64,000 bases of DNA from Gammaproteobacteria bacterium (GTDB lineage: Bacteria > Pseudomonadota > Gammaproteobacteria > SZUA-140). Below the pieces are notes generated by a model, which saw only the letters and a list, made by a program, of their open reading frames with translations, was not told the origin of the DNA and did no database searches. Where the stretch lies: NCBI GenBank assembly GCA_016716465.1, contig JADJWH010000001.1, positions 1 to 64,000 on the forward strand. The letters run 5' to 3'. Made by a program: the position numbers and the translations under genes. Shown piece after piece: positions 15,387 through 24,517 of this stretch; the first letter of the stretch is position 1; every line of letters starts with the position of its first letter.

Positions 15387-15480
15387 CGAATACCAGGTCT
15401 CAGCCACGGCTGGAAGCCAGGGTGAAGCGTAAGCTGTACGCTGACACTTACTGCCATTTTTTACCCAGCGGTCTCGTGCG

Positions 15481-15978
15481 TCACCGCATCCACATGTATT
15501 GCTGATGTTGCATCATGTGATCCATCATCATCTGCTGCATGCCCATGTATTGATCCATCATATATTGCCGCTGCTTCATCTGCTCCGGGGTGAGTTTGGA
15601 GTAGTAGTCCCCCATTCCACGCCAGCCCATCATTGGACCGCCCATCATTCCTCCCATCATGTGCTCTCCCATCATGCCGGGTCCCCACATGCCATGCATC
15701 ACCCCCATAGACTTCTGCATCGTGGCCCAGTGGTCCTGCAGCAGCTTCTGCCGTGCCTGAGGATCCTGGGTCTGTTGAATCTTGTCCATCTGTTCCTGCA
15801 TTATTTTCATGTTTTCCTGCACCTGCGCCATCTGCTTGTCGAATTCGGTGATGTTAGGCGCCACCTCTTCCGCTTGAGAGGTCTTCTCGTCTGAATATGC
15901 AGTTGGGATCAGTACGGGCATTGCAAAAAACAGTACAGCCGCAAATGAGGTTGTTAACATTCTCTTAGTCATGATCAT
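15481..15978 (-). CDS. Methionine-rich periplasmic metal-binding protein
   Basis: A 165-residue exported protein: signal peptide over residues 1-29 (hydrophobic core SFAAVLFFAMPVLIPTAYS), a coiled-coil-like helical stretch (EFDKQMAQVQENMKIMQEQM), then an extremely Met-rich C-terminal half with MM, MxxM and HMM clusters (HMMGGMMGGPMMGW; MMMDHMMQHQQYMWM). Such Met/His motifs bind Cu(I) or Ag(I) in the periplasm. Its location beside a CDF exporter and the cus genes fits copper or silver buffering. AAGGAGAGG precedes the ATG. The exact family was not recognised. Confidence 0.75.
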   Translation of the reverse strand: MIMTKRMLTTSFAAVLFFAMPVLIPTAYSDEKTSQAEEVAPNITEFDKQMAQVQENMKIMQEQMDKIQQTQDPQARQKLLQDHWATMQKSMGVMHGMWGPGMMGEHMMGGMMGGPMMGWRGMGDYYSKLTPEQMKQRQYMMDQYMGMQQMMMDHMMQHQQYMWMR

Positions 15979-16093
15979 TCCTCTCCTTGGTTAGAAACAC
16001 ACATCACATATCCCAGCTGGTTAGCTGGTTGGTAGTACAGAACAGAAGTGTGGCAATCTCCAAAAAAGATCATTCAGCGTTTCGTGGTAGACA

Positions 16094-16733
16094 TCAAGTT
16101 TCCTCGACAGCCAGTCGATTGGTATTGAGTTCGCTGCGAGCATGCACAATCACCATGCGCGCGGCAGTCAAGGCAAGTGTACCCATGATGGTCGCAACCA
16201 CGATATCCGGCCAGCCGGTTCCCGTTCCAAGCACTCCCAAGGCGGCCAGCATGACCGCCACATTGCCGATGGCATCATTGCGCGAGCACAGCCAAACCGA
16301 ACGCATATCGGCGTCCCCGTTGCGATAGGTAAACAAGAGCCCCGCGACCGCGAGATTGGTAAGCAATGCCAGAAAACCGATAGCTCCCATAGTTGCGGGT
16401 TCGGGTACAGTCCCTGCTACTGCACTCCATACTGCTTTGCCCAGGACAAAAATGCCGAAGCCTCCCATAGTCAGACCTTTGACTAGGGCGGTGCGGGAAC
16501 GCCAAACAGGTGCTAATGCCAACACGAAAAGCGACAGTGAGTAATTGGCCGCATCGCCGAGGAAATCGACCGCGTCGGCCAGTAGCGAAACAGAGTCTGC
16601 TTTGAGTCCGCCCGCCACTTCAACGACAAACATGATCACATTGGCGACTAGCGCGATCCATAAGATACGCCGGTAGCGCGAGTCAACCGGGGGTTTATCG
16701 CCAAGCACAGGGTCCAGTACAACAATCAGACAT
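16094..16733 (-). pseudogene. CDF-family cation exporter with an early frameshift
   Basis: The main frame encodes a CDF-type exporter: DSRYRRILWIALVANVIMFV, then SVSLLADAVDFLGDAANYS with the metal-site D/xxxD pattern, and SRNDAIGNVAVMLAALG. The only good initiation site is ATG 16733 with AGGAGG five bases upstream, but it reads MSDCCTGPCAWR and stops. MSDCC is the usual start of this subfamily, so a two-base loss (GT in a GTGT run) or one-base gain near codon 10 probably split the gene. Internal GTG 16708 could still give a 204-residue protein lacking the Cys-rich tip. Divergent from the MerR regulator. Confidence 0.72.
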
Positions 16734-16760
16734 GATAGCCTCCTAAGATATCTGTTGCCT

Positions 16761-16791
16761 ATTTAAAACCCTGTACCTACTATAGAGTCAA
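16761..16791 (-). promoter_or_regulatory. MerR-type promoter/operator of the CDF gene
   Basis: On the minus strand a -35 TTGACT (16786-16791) and a -10 TTAAAT (16761-16766) are separated by 19 bases. The elongated spacer contains a dyad (ACCCTGTA-N5-TATAGAGT, 16768-16788) like CadR/PbrR operators. MerR-family activators act on such over-long spacers. Confidence 0.75.
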
Positions 16792-16818
16792 GCGCGACTA
16801 CTAAAAAGGGTGGATTGA

Positions 16819-17304
16819 TTGAGCAGTGGCTTGAAAATCGGCGAATTGGCGACGCGTACGGATTGCCCGGTGGAAACAATTCGCTATTACGAGCGGGAAG
16901 GTTTGTTGCCAGTACCGGCGCGGTCCGAAGGCAATTATCGGCTGTACAGCGATGCGCACATCGAACGGTTATTGTTTATCCGCCATTGCCGGTCACTCGA
17001 CATGACACAGGACGAGATTCGCACGCTGCTCAAGTTTCGTGACGCACCGGAAGCAAACTGCGGGCAGGTAAACATCCTGCTCGATGCACACATTGGTCAT
17101 GTTGCAGCGCGTATTACTGAGTTAAAAATTCTGGAACGACAATTAAAAGCACTACGGCGACAATGTGATGCTGCACAAGCAACAAGAGATTGTGGAATTC
17201 TGAACGAACTCGCGTCCGAAGCCGCTTCGCCAACTAAACCGAGAAAATCCGAGACAAGCCATGTGTATGGCGTGCATGCACGCAGTAAGAAAGAGCAACG
17301 CTAA
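16819..17304 (+). CDS. cadR: MerR-family Cd(II)/Pb(II)-responsive regulator (CadR/PbrR-like)
   Basis: A 161-residue MerR-family activator. The N-terminal HTH reads LKIGELATRTDCPVETIRYY, with EREGLLP and RSEGNYRLY as in the family. The metal-binding cysteines at residues 81, 116 and 125 (CGQVN; RQC; RDCGILNEL) match the Cd/Pb subgroup rather than CueR or MerR. Translation starts at TTG 16819 with AAGGGTGG just upstream. It should bind the 19-bp-spacer promoter of the divergent CDF gene and induce it with divalent metal. Confidence 0.82.
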   Translation: MSSGLKIGELATRTDCPVETIRYYEREGLLPVPARSEGNYRLYSDAHIERLLFIRHCRSLDMTQDEIRTLLKFRDAPEANCGQVNILLDAHIGHVAARITELKILERQLKALRRQCDAAQATRDCGILNELASEAASPTKPRKSETSHVYGVHARSKKEQR

Positions 17305-17389
17305 TCTTTACTAAGGTATTTTTGAACACGCTAAACATCCTGAGTTACCGTTAGACGAGATATTTATTCGAAATATGCCTACAAATTCA

Positions 17390-17423
17390 AAAGTGAAAGC
17401 CCGCAGATACGGCCTTTCACTTT
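17390..17423. terminator. Bidirectional hairpin between cadR and cusF
   Basis: A perfect 10-bp inverted repeat (AAAGTGAAAG at 17390-17399, CTTTCACTTT at 17414-17423) with a 14-base loop lies between the convergent cadR and cusF genes, with A/T at the outer ends of both arms. Confidence 0.65.
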
Positions 17424-17448
17424 AGCTAGGGTTATAGAATCAAGCGTT

Positions 17449-17793
17449 TTACATCGCCGTGATCTTGGTTATCGTGGCCTCCATTCCGCTCGTTACAAAC
17501 TCAAACTCGACTTGCTCACCGACTGTGAGCGGCGCCGCCTGATCCGGCGTGATTTTGAAAGCCATGGTCATGGCCGGCCACTTAATGGACGAGATAGGAC
17601 CATGCTTAAGCGTAACGGTCCCTTTGTCGAGATCGATGGCCTTAATCATGCCGGTCGCCTTGGCAGATTGGGTGGTTGAATCGCCCTCCATCGCTGAAGG
17701 CTTGTCCATTTTCATTCCACTCATTTCCTCGGCAAGCACCGGTGCGCCCACAAACAGCGCGGACAGCAGGATGGCAGTGGCAGATATCTTCAC
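17449..17793 (-). CDS. cusF: CusF-like periplasmic Cu(I)/Ag(I) chaperone
   Basis: A 114-residue periplasmic protein: signal peptide cleaved after VLA (residues 1-21), a Met-rich spacer (EEMSGMKMDKPSAMEGD), then the CusF beta-barrel with metal ligands H64, W72, M75 and M77 in the KWPAMTMAFKI motif. It delivers Cu(I)/Ag(I) to the CusCBA pump. It is the last gene of the minus-strand cus operon, three bases after cusA. Confidence 0.88.
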   Translation of the reverse strand: MKISATAILLSALFVGAPVLAEEMSGMKMDKPSAMEGDSTTQSAKATGMIKAIDLDKGTVTLKHGPISSIKWPAMTMAFKITPDQAAPLTVGEQVEFEFVTSGMEATITKITAM

Positions 17794-17796
17794 AGG

Positions 17797-20700
17797 TCAT
17801 TCTCCTTTAGGTTTAGTTGGGCTGAATGGAAGTTGGCGGCGGCGCATCAGCCGGTATGCCGCCGGAATCACAAAGAGCGACAAAAGTGGTGCTGTTACCA
17901 TACCGCCGATCATGGGTGCGGCAATGCGGCTCATGACCTCGCTGCCGGTGCCGCTGCCCCACAGGATGGGCAACAGGCCCGCGATGATCACTCCACCCGT
18001 CATGGCCAACGGTCGCACGCGCAGTACCGCCCCCCGGTGGATGGCGTCGAGCAATCCGGATTCGGTCTCAGCGCCTGCGTCGATGCGATCGAACCACGCC
18101 TGCTTGAGATACGTCAGCATGATCACGCCAAACTCGGCGGAAACGCCGGCGAGCGCGATGAAACCGACGCCGGTTGCGACCGACAGGTTAAAGCCCATCA
18201 GGTACAGGAACCATATCCCGCCGGTGAGCGCGAAGGGAAGCGTGGCCATGATAAGCACTGCCTCGTCGAAGCGGGCGAAGGTCAGATACAACAGCAGAAA
18301 TATAATCAATAAGGTTGCGGGAACAACCAGCTTGAGTCGGGCATTAGCACGTTCAAGAAACTCGAATTGACCGGAGTAGGCAAGGCTAATGCCGGGCTCG
18401 AGTCGCACCTCTCGAGTTACGGCGGCACGCAGATCGGCCACGGTGGAAGCGAGATCACGGCCACGCACATCAACATAGACCCACCCATTGGGCCGCGCGT
18501 TCTCGCTCTTGAGCATAGGTGGACCGTCCGTCACCCGGATGTGCGCTACTGTTCCGAGCGTAATCTGACTGCCCACCGGGGTGACGATGGGCAGATCGAT
18601 CAGGCGTTCCACCGTGTCGCGCCATTCGCGAGGATAGCGCACATTGATCGGATAACGGGCGAGACCCTCAACCGTCTCGCCGATGTTTTCGCCGCCGATC
18701 AGGCCGGCCACGACCGATTGCACGTCGGCGATGTTGAGGCCGTAGCGGGCTGCCGCCGTCCGGTCGATATCAATATCGATGTAACGCCCGCCAGTGAGAC
18801 GTTCAGCCAGAGCCGATGAGACACCGGGGATGGTCTTGGCGACGCGTTCAACGTCTTGCGCAACGCGATCGATGTCAGCCAAATTGATACCGGCAATCTT
18901 GACGCCGATGGGGCTCTTGATCCCGGTGGCCAGCATATCAATGCGGTTGCGGATCGGCGGAATCCAGATATTGGTTAACCCCGGCACTTGGACAACCCGG
19001 TCCAGTTCTTCCACCAGCCGGTCCGGCGTCATCCCCGGCCGCCATTGGTCCCGGGGTTTGAACTGTATAGTAGTCTCGAACATCTCTAGCGGTGCCGGAT
19101 CGGTGGCGCTCTCGGCGCGACCGGCCTTGCCGAACACGGAGACGACTTCAGGGACCGTTTTAATCATGCGATCGGTCTGTTGCAGGAGCTCGGCGGCCTT
19201 CCGGGCTGACAAGCCCGGCAGTGCGCTCGGCATGTAGAGCAGGTCACCCTCGTCAAGCGGCGGTAGAAATTCACCACCCAGCCGGCTCAGCGGCCACAAT
19301 GAAGTCAGAAACACGAGCGCGGCCACAGCGAGTGTGAGTTTCGGGCGTCGGAGGACGGCTTCGAGCAGCGGACGATACAAGCGGATCAGGCCGCGGTTAA
19401 GGGGGTTGCGCGCCTCGGCCGGCAGTTTCCCGCGAATCCAATAGCCCATCAGGATCGGTATCAATGTCACCGAAATCCCGGCTGCGGCCGCCATGGCATA
19501 GGTTTTGGTGAAGGCCAGCGGGCTGAACAGGCGTCCCTCCTGCGCCTCCAGAGTAAAAACGGGAACGAAGGACAGGGTGATAATGAGCAGTGAGAAAAAC
19601 AGCGCCGGACCGACTTCGACGGCGGCCTGGGTCATCACCTGCCAGTGTGCCTCGCCTTTGAGCGTCTCACCCGGATGGACGTGCTGCCAGGCCTCGACCT
19701 TCTTGTGCGCGTTCTCGATCATCACCACCGCTGCGTCGACCATCGCGCCAATCGCGATGGCGATCCCGCCCAGGGACATGATATTGGCATTGATGCCTTG
19801 GTAACGCATGACGATGAAGGCGATGAGCACGCCCAATGGCAGCGCCACGATGGCGACCAGCGATGATCTGAGATGCCACAGGAACGCCGCACACACAAGC
19901 GCAACGACGATAAATTCCTCGATAAGCTTGTGAGTGAGGTTTTCCACGGCACGGTCGATCAGCTGGCTACGGTCGTAGGTGGTGACGATCTCCACTCCCG
20001 CCGGCAGGCTGGCCTTCAGCTCGTCGAGCTTGGCCTGCACCGCCGCGATGGTCGTGCGCGGGTTCTTGCCCGAGCGTAAGATGACCACACCGCCCACCGC
20101 TTCGCCCATCCCATCCAGTTCCGCGATTCCCCGTCGCATCTCCGGGCCGAGTTGGATATGCGCCACATCCCCCAAGGTCACAGGAACGCCACCGGCGAGC
20201 GCTAGCGGGATTGCTTGGAAGTCGGCGATCGATTTGAGATAACCATTGGCGCGAACCATCAACTCGGCTTCACCCAATTCCAGAACGCCGCCGCCGGTCT
20301 CCTGATTCGCCCGGGTGATGGCGTCAATCACCTGCGCGTGGGTGATGCCGAGACTGGCGAGCTTCACCGGATCGGGTAATACCTGGTATTGCTTGACCAT
20401 GCCGCCTACCGTCGCCACTTCGGCCACGTTGGGTAGCGCCTTCAATTCGAATTTTAGAAACCAGTCCTGCAGGGAGCGCAATTGCGCCAAGTCGTGCCAG
20501 CCGGTCTTGTCGATCAGCGCGTATTCATATATCCAGTCCACGCCGGTGGCGTCCGGTCCCAGCGACGACCGCGCCGTAGCCGGCAATCGTCCTTGCACCT
20601 GGTTGAGATATTCCAGCACGCGCGAGCGTGCCCAGTACAGATCGGTACCGTCCTCGAATAACACGTAGACGAAGCTGTCGCCGAAGAAGGAAAAACCGCG

Positions 20701-20946
20701 CACCGTCTTTGCGCCAGGCACCGAAAGCATCGTGGTGGTCAATGGGTACGTAATCTGGTTCTCGACGATCTGCGGGGCCTGACCCGGATAGCTGGTGCGA
20801 ACGATGACCTGTACGTCCGAAAGATCAGGCAGCGCATCGATGGGCGTGGTTTTGACAGACCAGAGCCCCCAAGCCGCGATGAACACGGTGGCCAGCAGTA
20901 CCAGGAAGCGGTTATCGACCGACCAGCGGATCAACCCGGCGATCAC
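17797..20946 (-). CDS. cusA: CusA/CzcA-family heavy-metal RND pump
   Basis: A 1049-residue inner-membrane RND transporter, full length. It starts MIAGLIRWSVDNRFLVLLA and has the 12-TM layout with two large periplasmic loops, the LSLGGIAIAIGAMVDAAVVM-type segment of TM4 (here MSLGGIAIAIG, then MVDAAVVMIENAHK) and GVGFIALAGVSAEFGVIMLT. Methionines matching the CusA triad appear in DLLYMPSALPG, LEMFETTIQ and DMLATGIKSP, favouring monovalent Cu/Ag over Zn/Co/Cd. It overlaps cusB by four bases. Proton-driven export through CusC is expected. Confidence 0.93.
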   Translation of the reverse strand: MIAGLIRWSVDNRFLVLLATVFIAAWGLWSVKTTPIDALPDLSDVQVIVRTSYPGQAPQIVENQITYPLTTTMLSVPGAKTVRGFSFFGDSFVYVLFEDGTDLYWARSRVLEYLNQVQGRLPATARSSLGPDATGVDWIYEYALIDKTGWHDLAQLRSLQDWFLKFELKALPNVAEVATVGGMVKQYQVLPDPVKLASLGITHAQVIDAITRANQETGGGVLELGEAELMVRANGYLKSIADFQAIPLALAGGVPVTLGDVAHIQLGPEMRRGIAELDGMGEAVGGVVILRSGKNPRTTIAAVQAKLDELKASLPAGVEIVTTYDRSQLIDRAVENLTHKLIEEFIVVALVCAAFLWHLRSSLVAIVALPLGVLIAFIVMRYQGINANIMSLGGIAIAIGAMVDAAVVMIENAHKKVEAWQHVHPGETLKGEAHWQVMTQAAVEVGPALFFSLLIITLSFVPVFTLEAQEGRLFSPLAFTKTYAMAAAAGISVTLIPILMGYWIRGKLPAEARNPLNRGLIRLYRPLLEAVLRRPKLTLAVAALVFLTSLWPLSRLGGEFLPPLDEGDLLYMPSALPGLSARKAAELLQQTDRMIKTVPEVVSVFGKAGRAESATDPAPLEMFETTIQFKPRDQWRPGMTPDRLVEELDRVVQVPGLTNIWIPPIRNRIDMLATGIKSPIGVKIAGINLADIDRVAQDVERVAKTIPGVSSALAERLTGGRYIDIDIDRTAAARYGLNIADVQSVVAGLIGGENIGETVEGLARYPINVRYPREWRDTVERLIDLPIVTPVGSQITLGTVAHIRVTDGPPMLKSENARPNGWVYVDVRGRDLASTVADLRAAVTREVRLEPGISLAYSGQFEFLERANARLKLVVPATLLIIFLLLYLTFARFDEAVLIMATLPFALTGGIWFLYLMGFNLSVATGVGFIALAGVSAEFGVIMLTYLKQAWFDRIDAGAETESGLLDAIHRGAVLRVRPLAMTGGVIIAGLLPILWGSGTGSEVMSRIAAPMIGGMVTAPLLSLFVIPAAYRLMRRRQLPFSPTKPKGE

Positions 20947-22442
20947 CGGCCGTCTCCCATTTTCTCGATCCGCTCGACGACAAGCCCGTTATCGGTCTGT
21001 CGCACACCTACGCGCACCTTATCGCCTGTCTTGAGGTCGTGTGCCAATCCAGGCCGAGCGAGCGGGAAGGTCATGGTCATGCCCGGCATGGACAGCGTCT
21101 TGAACGGACCGTGCGCCAGCGTGACTTCGTCTGTGCTGATGCCTGTGATAGTCGCGTCGGCTTCGTGCAGTGCGGCAGGTAAGGACGATTCAAATACTTC
21201 GCCTGTGTTTGCAATAATGCCGTTGAGGCTCGCCTCGGAATCCAGGAGGAATTGCCCGCTGCTAACGACCCGCTGTCCCTCGGACAGGCCCGATGCAATC
21301 ATCGTCTGGCCGCCGATCTCGCGACCCAACGTCACCTCCGCCGGCATGAAGCGACCCTGATCGTCCGCCACCATTACCAGTGAACGCTTACCCGTACGAA
21401 TAACGGCCTCGGTCGGAACTGCGAGCGCTGTATCATCGGAAGACGTATCCAGGCTGACCTGGGCTGAGAGTCCGGGGCGCAGGTGGCCGTCCGGGTTGAA
21501 CAGCTCGATGCGTATTCGGAGGCTGCGACTCCCGTCGTTAAGCACAGGTAGGATCGTGGTCACCCGTCCGTTCAGAGCTTGGCCTGGAATACTCGTCAGG
21601 TATATCACGGCATTGCTGCCGATTTGCACGTCGCCCGCCCGTGCCTCCGGTACCGCCACGTCAAGCCAGACCGTGGCCAGACCATTGATACGCGCCAGTG
21701 TCTGACCGGTCGTCAGGGTCATACCGGTGCGTACATCGAGTGATTGAATGACGCCGTCGATCGGAGCATCTATCCGGAAGATCGAACGCGGCGTGCCGTC
21801 GTGTTCGATCGTATGGATCTGTTCATCACTCATTCCCACGAGATGCAGGCGCTCGCGTGCTATCGCGAGCAGCGTCCCATTGCCCGAGGACTTGGCCGCA
21901 AGAAACTCGTGTTGTGCCGCCGCCCAGGCGGGCACCAGCACCTCGGCCAGCGGCTGCCCGGCCTCGATCACATCACCGGGGGCCAAGGGCCACACCCGCT
22001 CGACGAAGCCTTCCGCGCGGCTTTGCACCACGGCCACGTCGCGCTCGTTGTAGCCGATGATGCCGGTTGCATCCACTTGCGAGGCGAGCGGAACGCGCGC
22101 CACGGTCGCGAGCCGCATGCCGAGATTCTGCGCCATGGCGGGATCGATCTTTACTCCGGTTGGTTCGCCTTTCTCGCTGGCGTACTTGGGAACCAGCGCC
22201 ATATCCATGAACGGTGATTTCCCCGGCTTGTCGAAATGCTGTTGCGGATACATGGGGTCGTACCAGTACAGCACCTTGTTTGCGCTGGTGGATGTAACGG
22301 CGGCCTCGTTGCCTACGGTGACCGACTCCGGCCCGGCCGCTTGTTTTGCCCACCACCAACCGCCCGCCGCGCCCAGGGATATCAGCACGGCGCCAGTGGT
22401 GATTGTCCTCAGAGTTTTCTTGAAAGAAGGCGACCGATTCAT
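20943..22442 (-). CDS. cusB: CusB-type membrane fusion protein with C-terminal CusF-like domain
   Basis: A 499-residue periplasmic adaptor. The N-terminal anchor spans about residues 12-30, followed by a heavy-metal-binding (YHS-like) segment YWYDPMYPQQHF/SPFMDMALVPKY at about 58-87. The lipoyl/hairpin and beta-barrel regions come next. An extra C-terminal domain (about 430-499) with HGPFKTLSMPGMTMTFPL repeats the CusF metal-site pattern, so a chaperone domain is built into the adaptor in addition to the separate cusF. Four-base overlaps with cusA and cusC indicate a coupled tripartite pump operon. Confidence 0.9.
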   Translation of the reverse strand: MNRSPSFKKTLRTITTGAVLISLGAAGGWWWAKQAAGPESVTVGNEAAVTSTSANKVLYWYDPMYPQQHFDKPGKSPFMDMALVPKYASEKGEPTGVKIDPAMAQNLGMRLATVARVPLASQVDATGIIGYNERDVAVVQSRAEGFVERVWPLAPGDVIEAGQPLAEVLVPAWAAAQHEFLAAKSSGNGTLLAIARERLHLVGMSDEQIHTIEHDGTPRSIFRIDAPIDGVIQSLDVRTGMTLTTGQTLARINGLATVWLDVAVPEARAGDVQIGSNAVIYLTSIPGQALNGRVTTILPVLNDGSRSLRIRIELFNPDGHLRPGLSAQVSLDTSSDDTALAVPTEAVIRTGKRSLVMVADDQGRFMPAEVTLGREIGGQTMIASGLSEGQRVVSSGQFLLDSEASLNGIIANTGEVFESSLPAALHEADATITGISTDEVTLAHGPFKTLSMPGMTMTFPLARPGLAHDLKTGDKVRVGVRQTDNGLVVERIEKMGDGR

Positions 22443-23719
22443 GGGTTTGCTCCTGTGTCGCCGTACGCGTAGTGCAGGCGCGCCGCCAGTTGCGCACGCT
22501 CACCTTCGAGGGCGATGATCTTGAGTTCGGTATCGATGCGTTCAATTCGGGCAGTCACGACGTCTGCCAGACTGCCCTTGTTGCCGCGCCAAGCCGCTGT
22601 GGCAAGACTGATTTTTTCATCAGTCAACGGCAGCAACACCTCGCGTTGGCGCCGGACCGCGCTCGAGAGCCTCTGATATTCGGCCAGATCCCCTTCCAGC
22701 ATGGCGGTATGCTCGCGCAATACGGCCTCGCGCTCGGCATCAAGGGATTCTCGTTCGGCGCGCCGCGCAGCGACCTGGGGATCCAGGCGCGAGCCGGGAA
22801 ACAGTGGCAGATCCACGCTCACCTGCAGCATGGCCATGTCGCCGAATTCCGGACCGCGCTTCTGGTAAGCCAGTTCCAATGCCCAGTCCGGCCGTTCGCC
22901 GGCGCGCGCCTCGGCGATCTGCGCATCCAGCATTCCCGCTTGGGGGTCGAACAGCTCGAGTTCCGGGTGCCGATGCAGGCCGTGCGCCAGTGTTTCCCGT
23001 GTAATCGGCCAATCGGGTGCGGTGCCCGTGACGGGGAAGTCGGCCGCGGCGCCGACCCAACGCCGGAGGGCGGCAATGGCCTGTGCACGGCGGGCGAGCA
23101 ACTCATCCCGTCGTTCGTCGATCAGGGCGGCTTCCTGCCGGACCGTGACCGCGTCCGTCATCATACCCGTACCCGCTGCCAACTGTGCACGTACGGCCTC
23201 ATCGAGCAGGTGATTTTGATCGACCAAGGCGTCGATGCGCGTCAATTGCCGCTCTACTGTATCGCGGGCAATCCAGGCCGTCGCTGTCTCCCGCACTACG
23301 GTCAGCCGTGTGATGCGCGTTTGTGCCTCGGCGATCTGCACCTGCGCCCGCGCTGCCGCTACCCGCGCCTCGCGCTTGGCATGATTGGGAAACTCCTGCA
23401 TCAGCCCGATCCGCCGCATCGTCATAAAATCCTGAGTCAGGCTATAGCGGTCCGGGCCCTCGATCGGCAAGTTGTCTACTCCCAGTTCAAGCCTGGGTTC
23501 GGGCAATTCGCCGGCCGGGATGGCGGCCTGCTTTGCGGCGTCAACTTGAGCTGCATTCACGGCGACAGCGGGAGCCTCGCGTATAGCCCGGGCCAAGGCG
23601 TCGTCAAAAGAAAGTGTGTCGGCGCTACCAACGCTGGGAAAGACTACCAGCAAGGTCAGCAGACCAACATGACAGATTGAACATCGCCGCCAATGGGCAG
23701 CGCATTTGAAAAGATACAT
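22439..23719 (-). CDS. cusC: CusC-like TolC-family outer-membrane efflux channel
   Basis: A 426-residue TolC-family protein: signal region MYLFKCAAHWRRCSICHVGL plus a hydrophobic stretch, then two long helical repeats (LSFDDALARAIREAPAVAV; EAQTRITRLTVVRETATAWI; ERESLDAEREAVLREHTAML). ATG 23719 is preferred over an upstream in-frame start because GGAG lies seven bases before it. It is the first gene of the cusCBAF operon and would form the outer-membrane exit of the Cu/Ag pump. Confidence 0.85.
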   Translation of the reverse strand: MYLFKCAAHWRRCSICHVGLLTLLVVFPSVGSADTLSFDDALARAIREAPAVAVNAAQVDAAKQAAIPAGELPEPRLELGVDNLPIEGPDRYSLTQDFMTMRRIGLMQEFPNHAKREARVAAARAQVQIAEAQTRITRLTVVRETATAWIARDTVERQLTRIDALVDQNHLLDEAVRAQLAAGTGMMTDAVTVRQEAALIDERRDELLARRAQAIAALRRWVGAAADFPVTGTAPDWPITRETLAHGLHRHPELELFDPQAGMLDAQIAEARAGERPDWALELAYQKRGPEFGDMAMLQVSVDLPLFPGSRLDPQVAARRAERESLDAEREAVLREHTAMLEGDLAEYQRLSSAVRRQREVLLPLTDEKISLATAAWRGNKGSLADVVTARIERIDTELKIIALEGERAQLAARLHYAYGDTGANP

Positions 23720-23805
23720 GGTCCAACTCCATTCGAGGGTGGCGCGACGCACGCGCCGGCATCCGTGATTCAGTGAGTCACGGTTCTCGAGATCTCAGCC
23801 GGGAG

Positions 23806-24156
23806 TCAGATCGGGGTGGGAGGTCGCCAGACGCCGAAGGCGCCGAAGGAGTAAGTGGATATCTCAGACCGCGTAAAGTGCATGGCCTGTATGGGTATTG
23901 CGGAGGAGTAATTCAGAGTTGATGTCGAATAATGGCTGCCGGAGGAACAATCCTGACCAGCTTTGCATATTTTGCCGGTCTTCGCGGCCGTGTCGGCATC
24001 ATTGCAGCAATCTTGCATAGCCGACGCGACCATTGTATTGCCAGATGCCATCTGCTCCATGGGGCAGGGTGTCATGGTTACGACTATACCCGCGACACCC
24101 TGGAGCGGGATCGTGAGACAGAGTAAGTAGAACAAGAACAGGCGTAGTCGAAACAT
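23806..24156 (-). CDS. Small exported Cys-rich protein upstream of cusC
   Basis: A 116-residue protein with a signal peptide (RLFLFYLLCLTIPLQGVAG), a Cys/Met-containing middle (CPMEQM; DCCNDADT; CKAGQDC) and a Ser-rich tail ending FGVWRPPTPI. It is the likely leader gene of the cus operon, as small exported proteins with CPM..M and DCC motifs often precede cusC homologues. Metal binding is plausible but not shown; no named family is certain. Confidence 0.65.
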   Translation of the reverse strand: MFRLRLFLFYLLCLTIPLQGVAGIVVTMTPCPMEQMASGNTMVASAMQDCCNDADTAAKTGKICKAGQDCSSGSHYSTSTLNYSSAIPIQAMHFTRSEISTYSFGAFGVWRPPTPI

Positions 24157-24445
24157 ATCTTTATATATCGTCGGGAACCGCGCTTATGTTAGCTCTAACC
24201 GTACAATGAAACAACCCAATCAGCATCCATGATGTCTCTGTGATTACCGGACCGGTTCGCAAGTGACAGTTCTGTATTCGCTTTGTCGGGCCAAACTGAA
24301 CTACTACGAGTTACGCAGATCTGTGGAAGATGGTTATTTAGTTAGGTTCCTTCGGGAGCCATTGCCCGGGCCGACGTTTTAAGTCGCGACGTTTATTGAT
24401 CGACGTGAACGTAATCATTAACCCTATTTGGGAGCCTGTATCATT
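24157..24445. other. Intergenic region upstream of the cus operon
   Basis: No gene is recognised. The first part should hold the cus promoter on the minus strand; no clear MerR- or CusR-type operator was identified. The right end runs into the decayed higBA remnant. Confidence 0.4.
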
Positions 24446-24508
24446 GGCGAGTGTGTTCCGTGGACAGATGGGAATGCCGATCACGTCGAGATTGCGGATT
24501 ATCATTAG
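24446..24508 (+). pseudogene. HigB toxin C-terminal fragment
   Basis: Twenty codons before a TAG read CVPWTDGNADHVEIADYH at the end, matching the C-terminus of HigB/RelE-type toxins (FRWTDG..DVEIVDYH). The rest of the toxin is missing or unrecognisable. The higA remnant begins nine bases later, the normal higBA order. Confidence 0.55.
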
Positions 24509-24517
24509 GAGGCCGAC

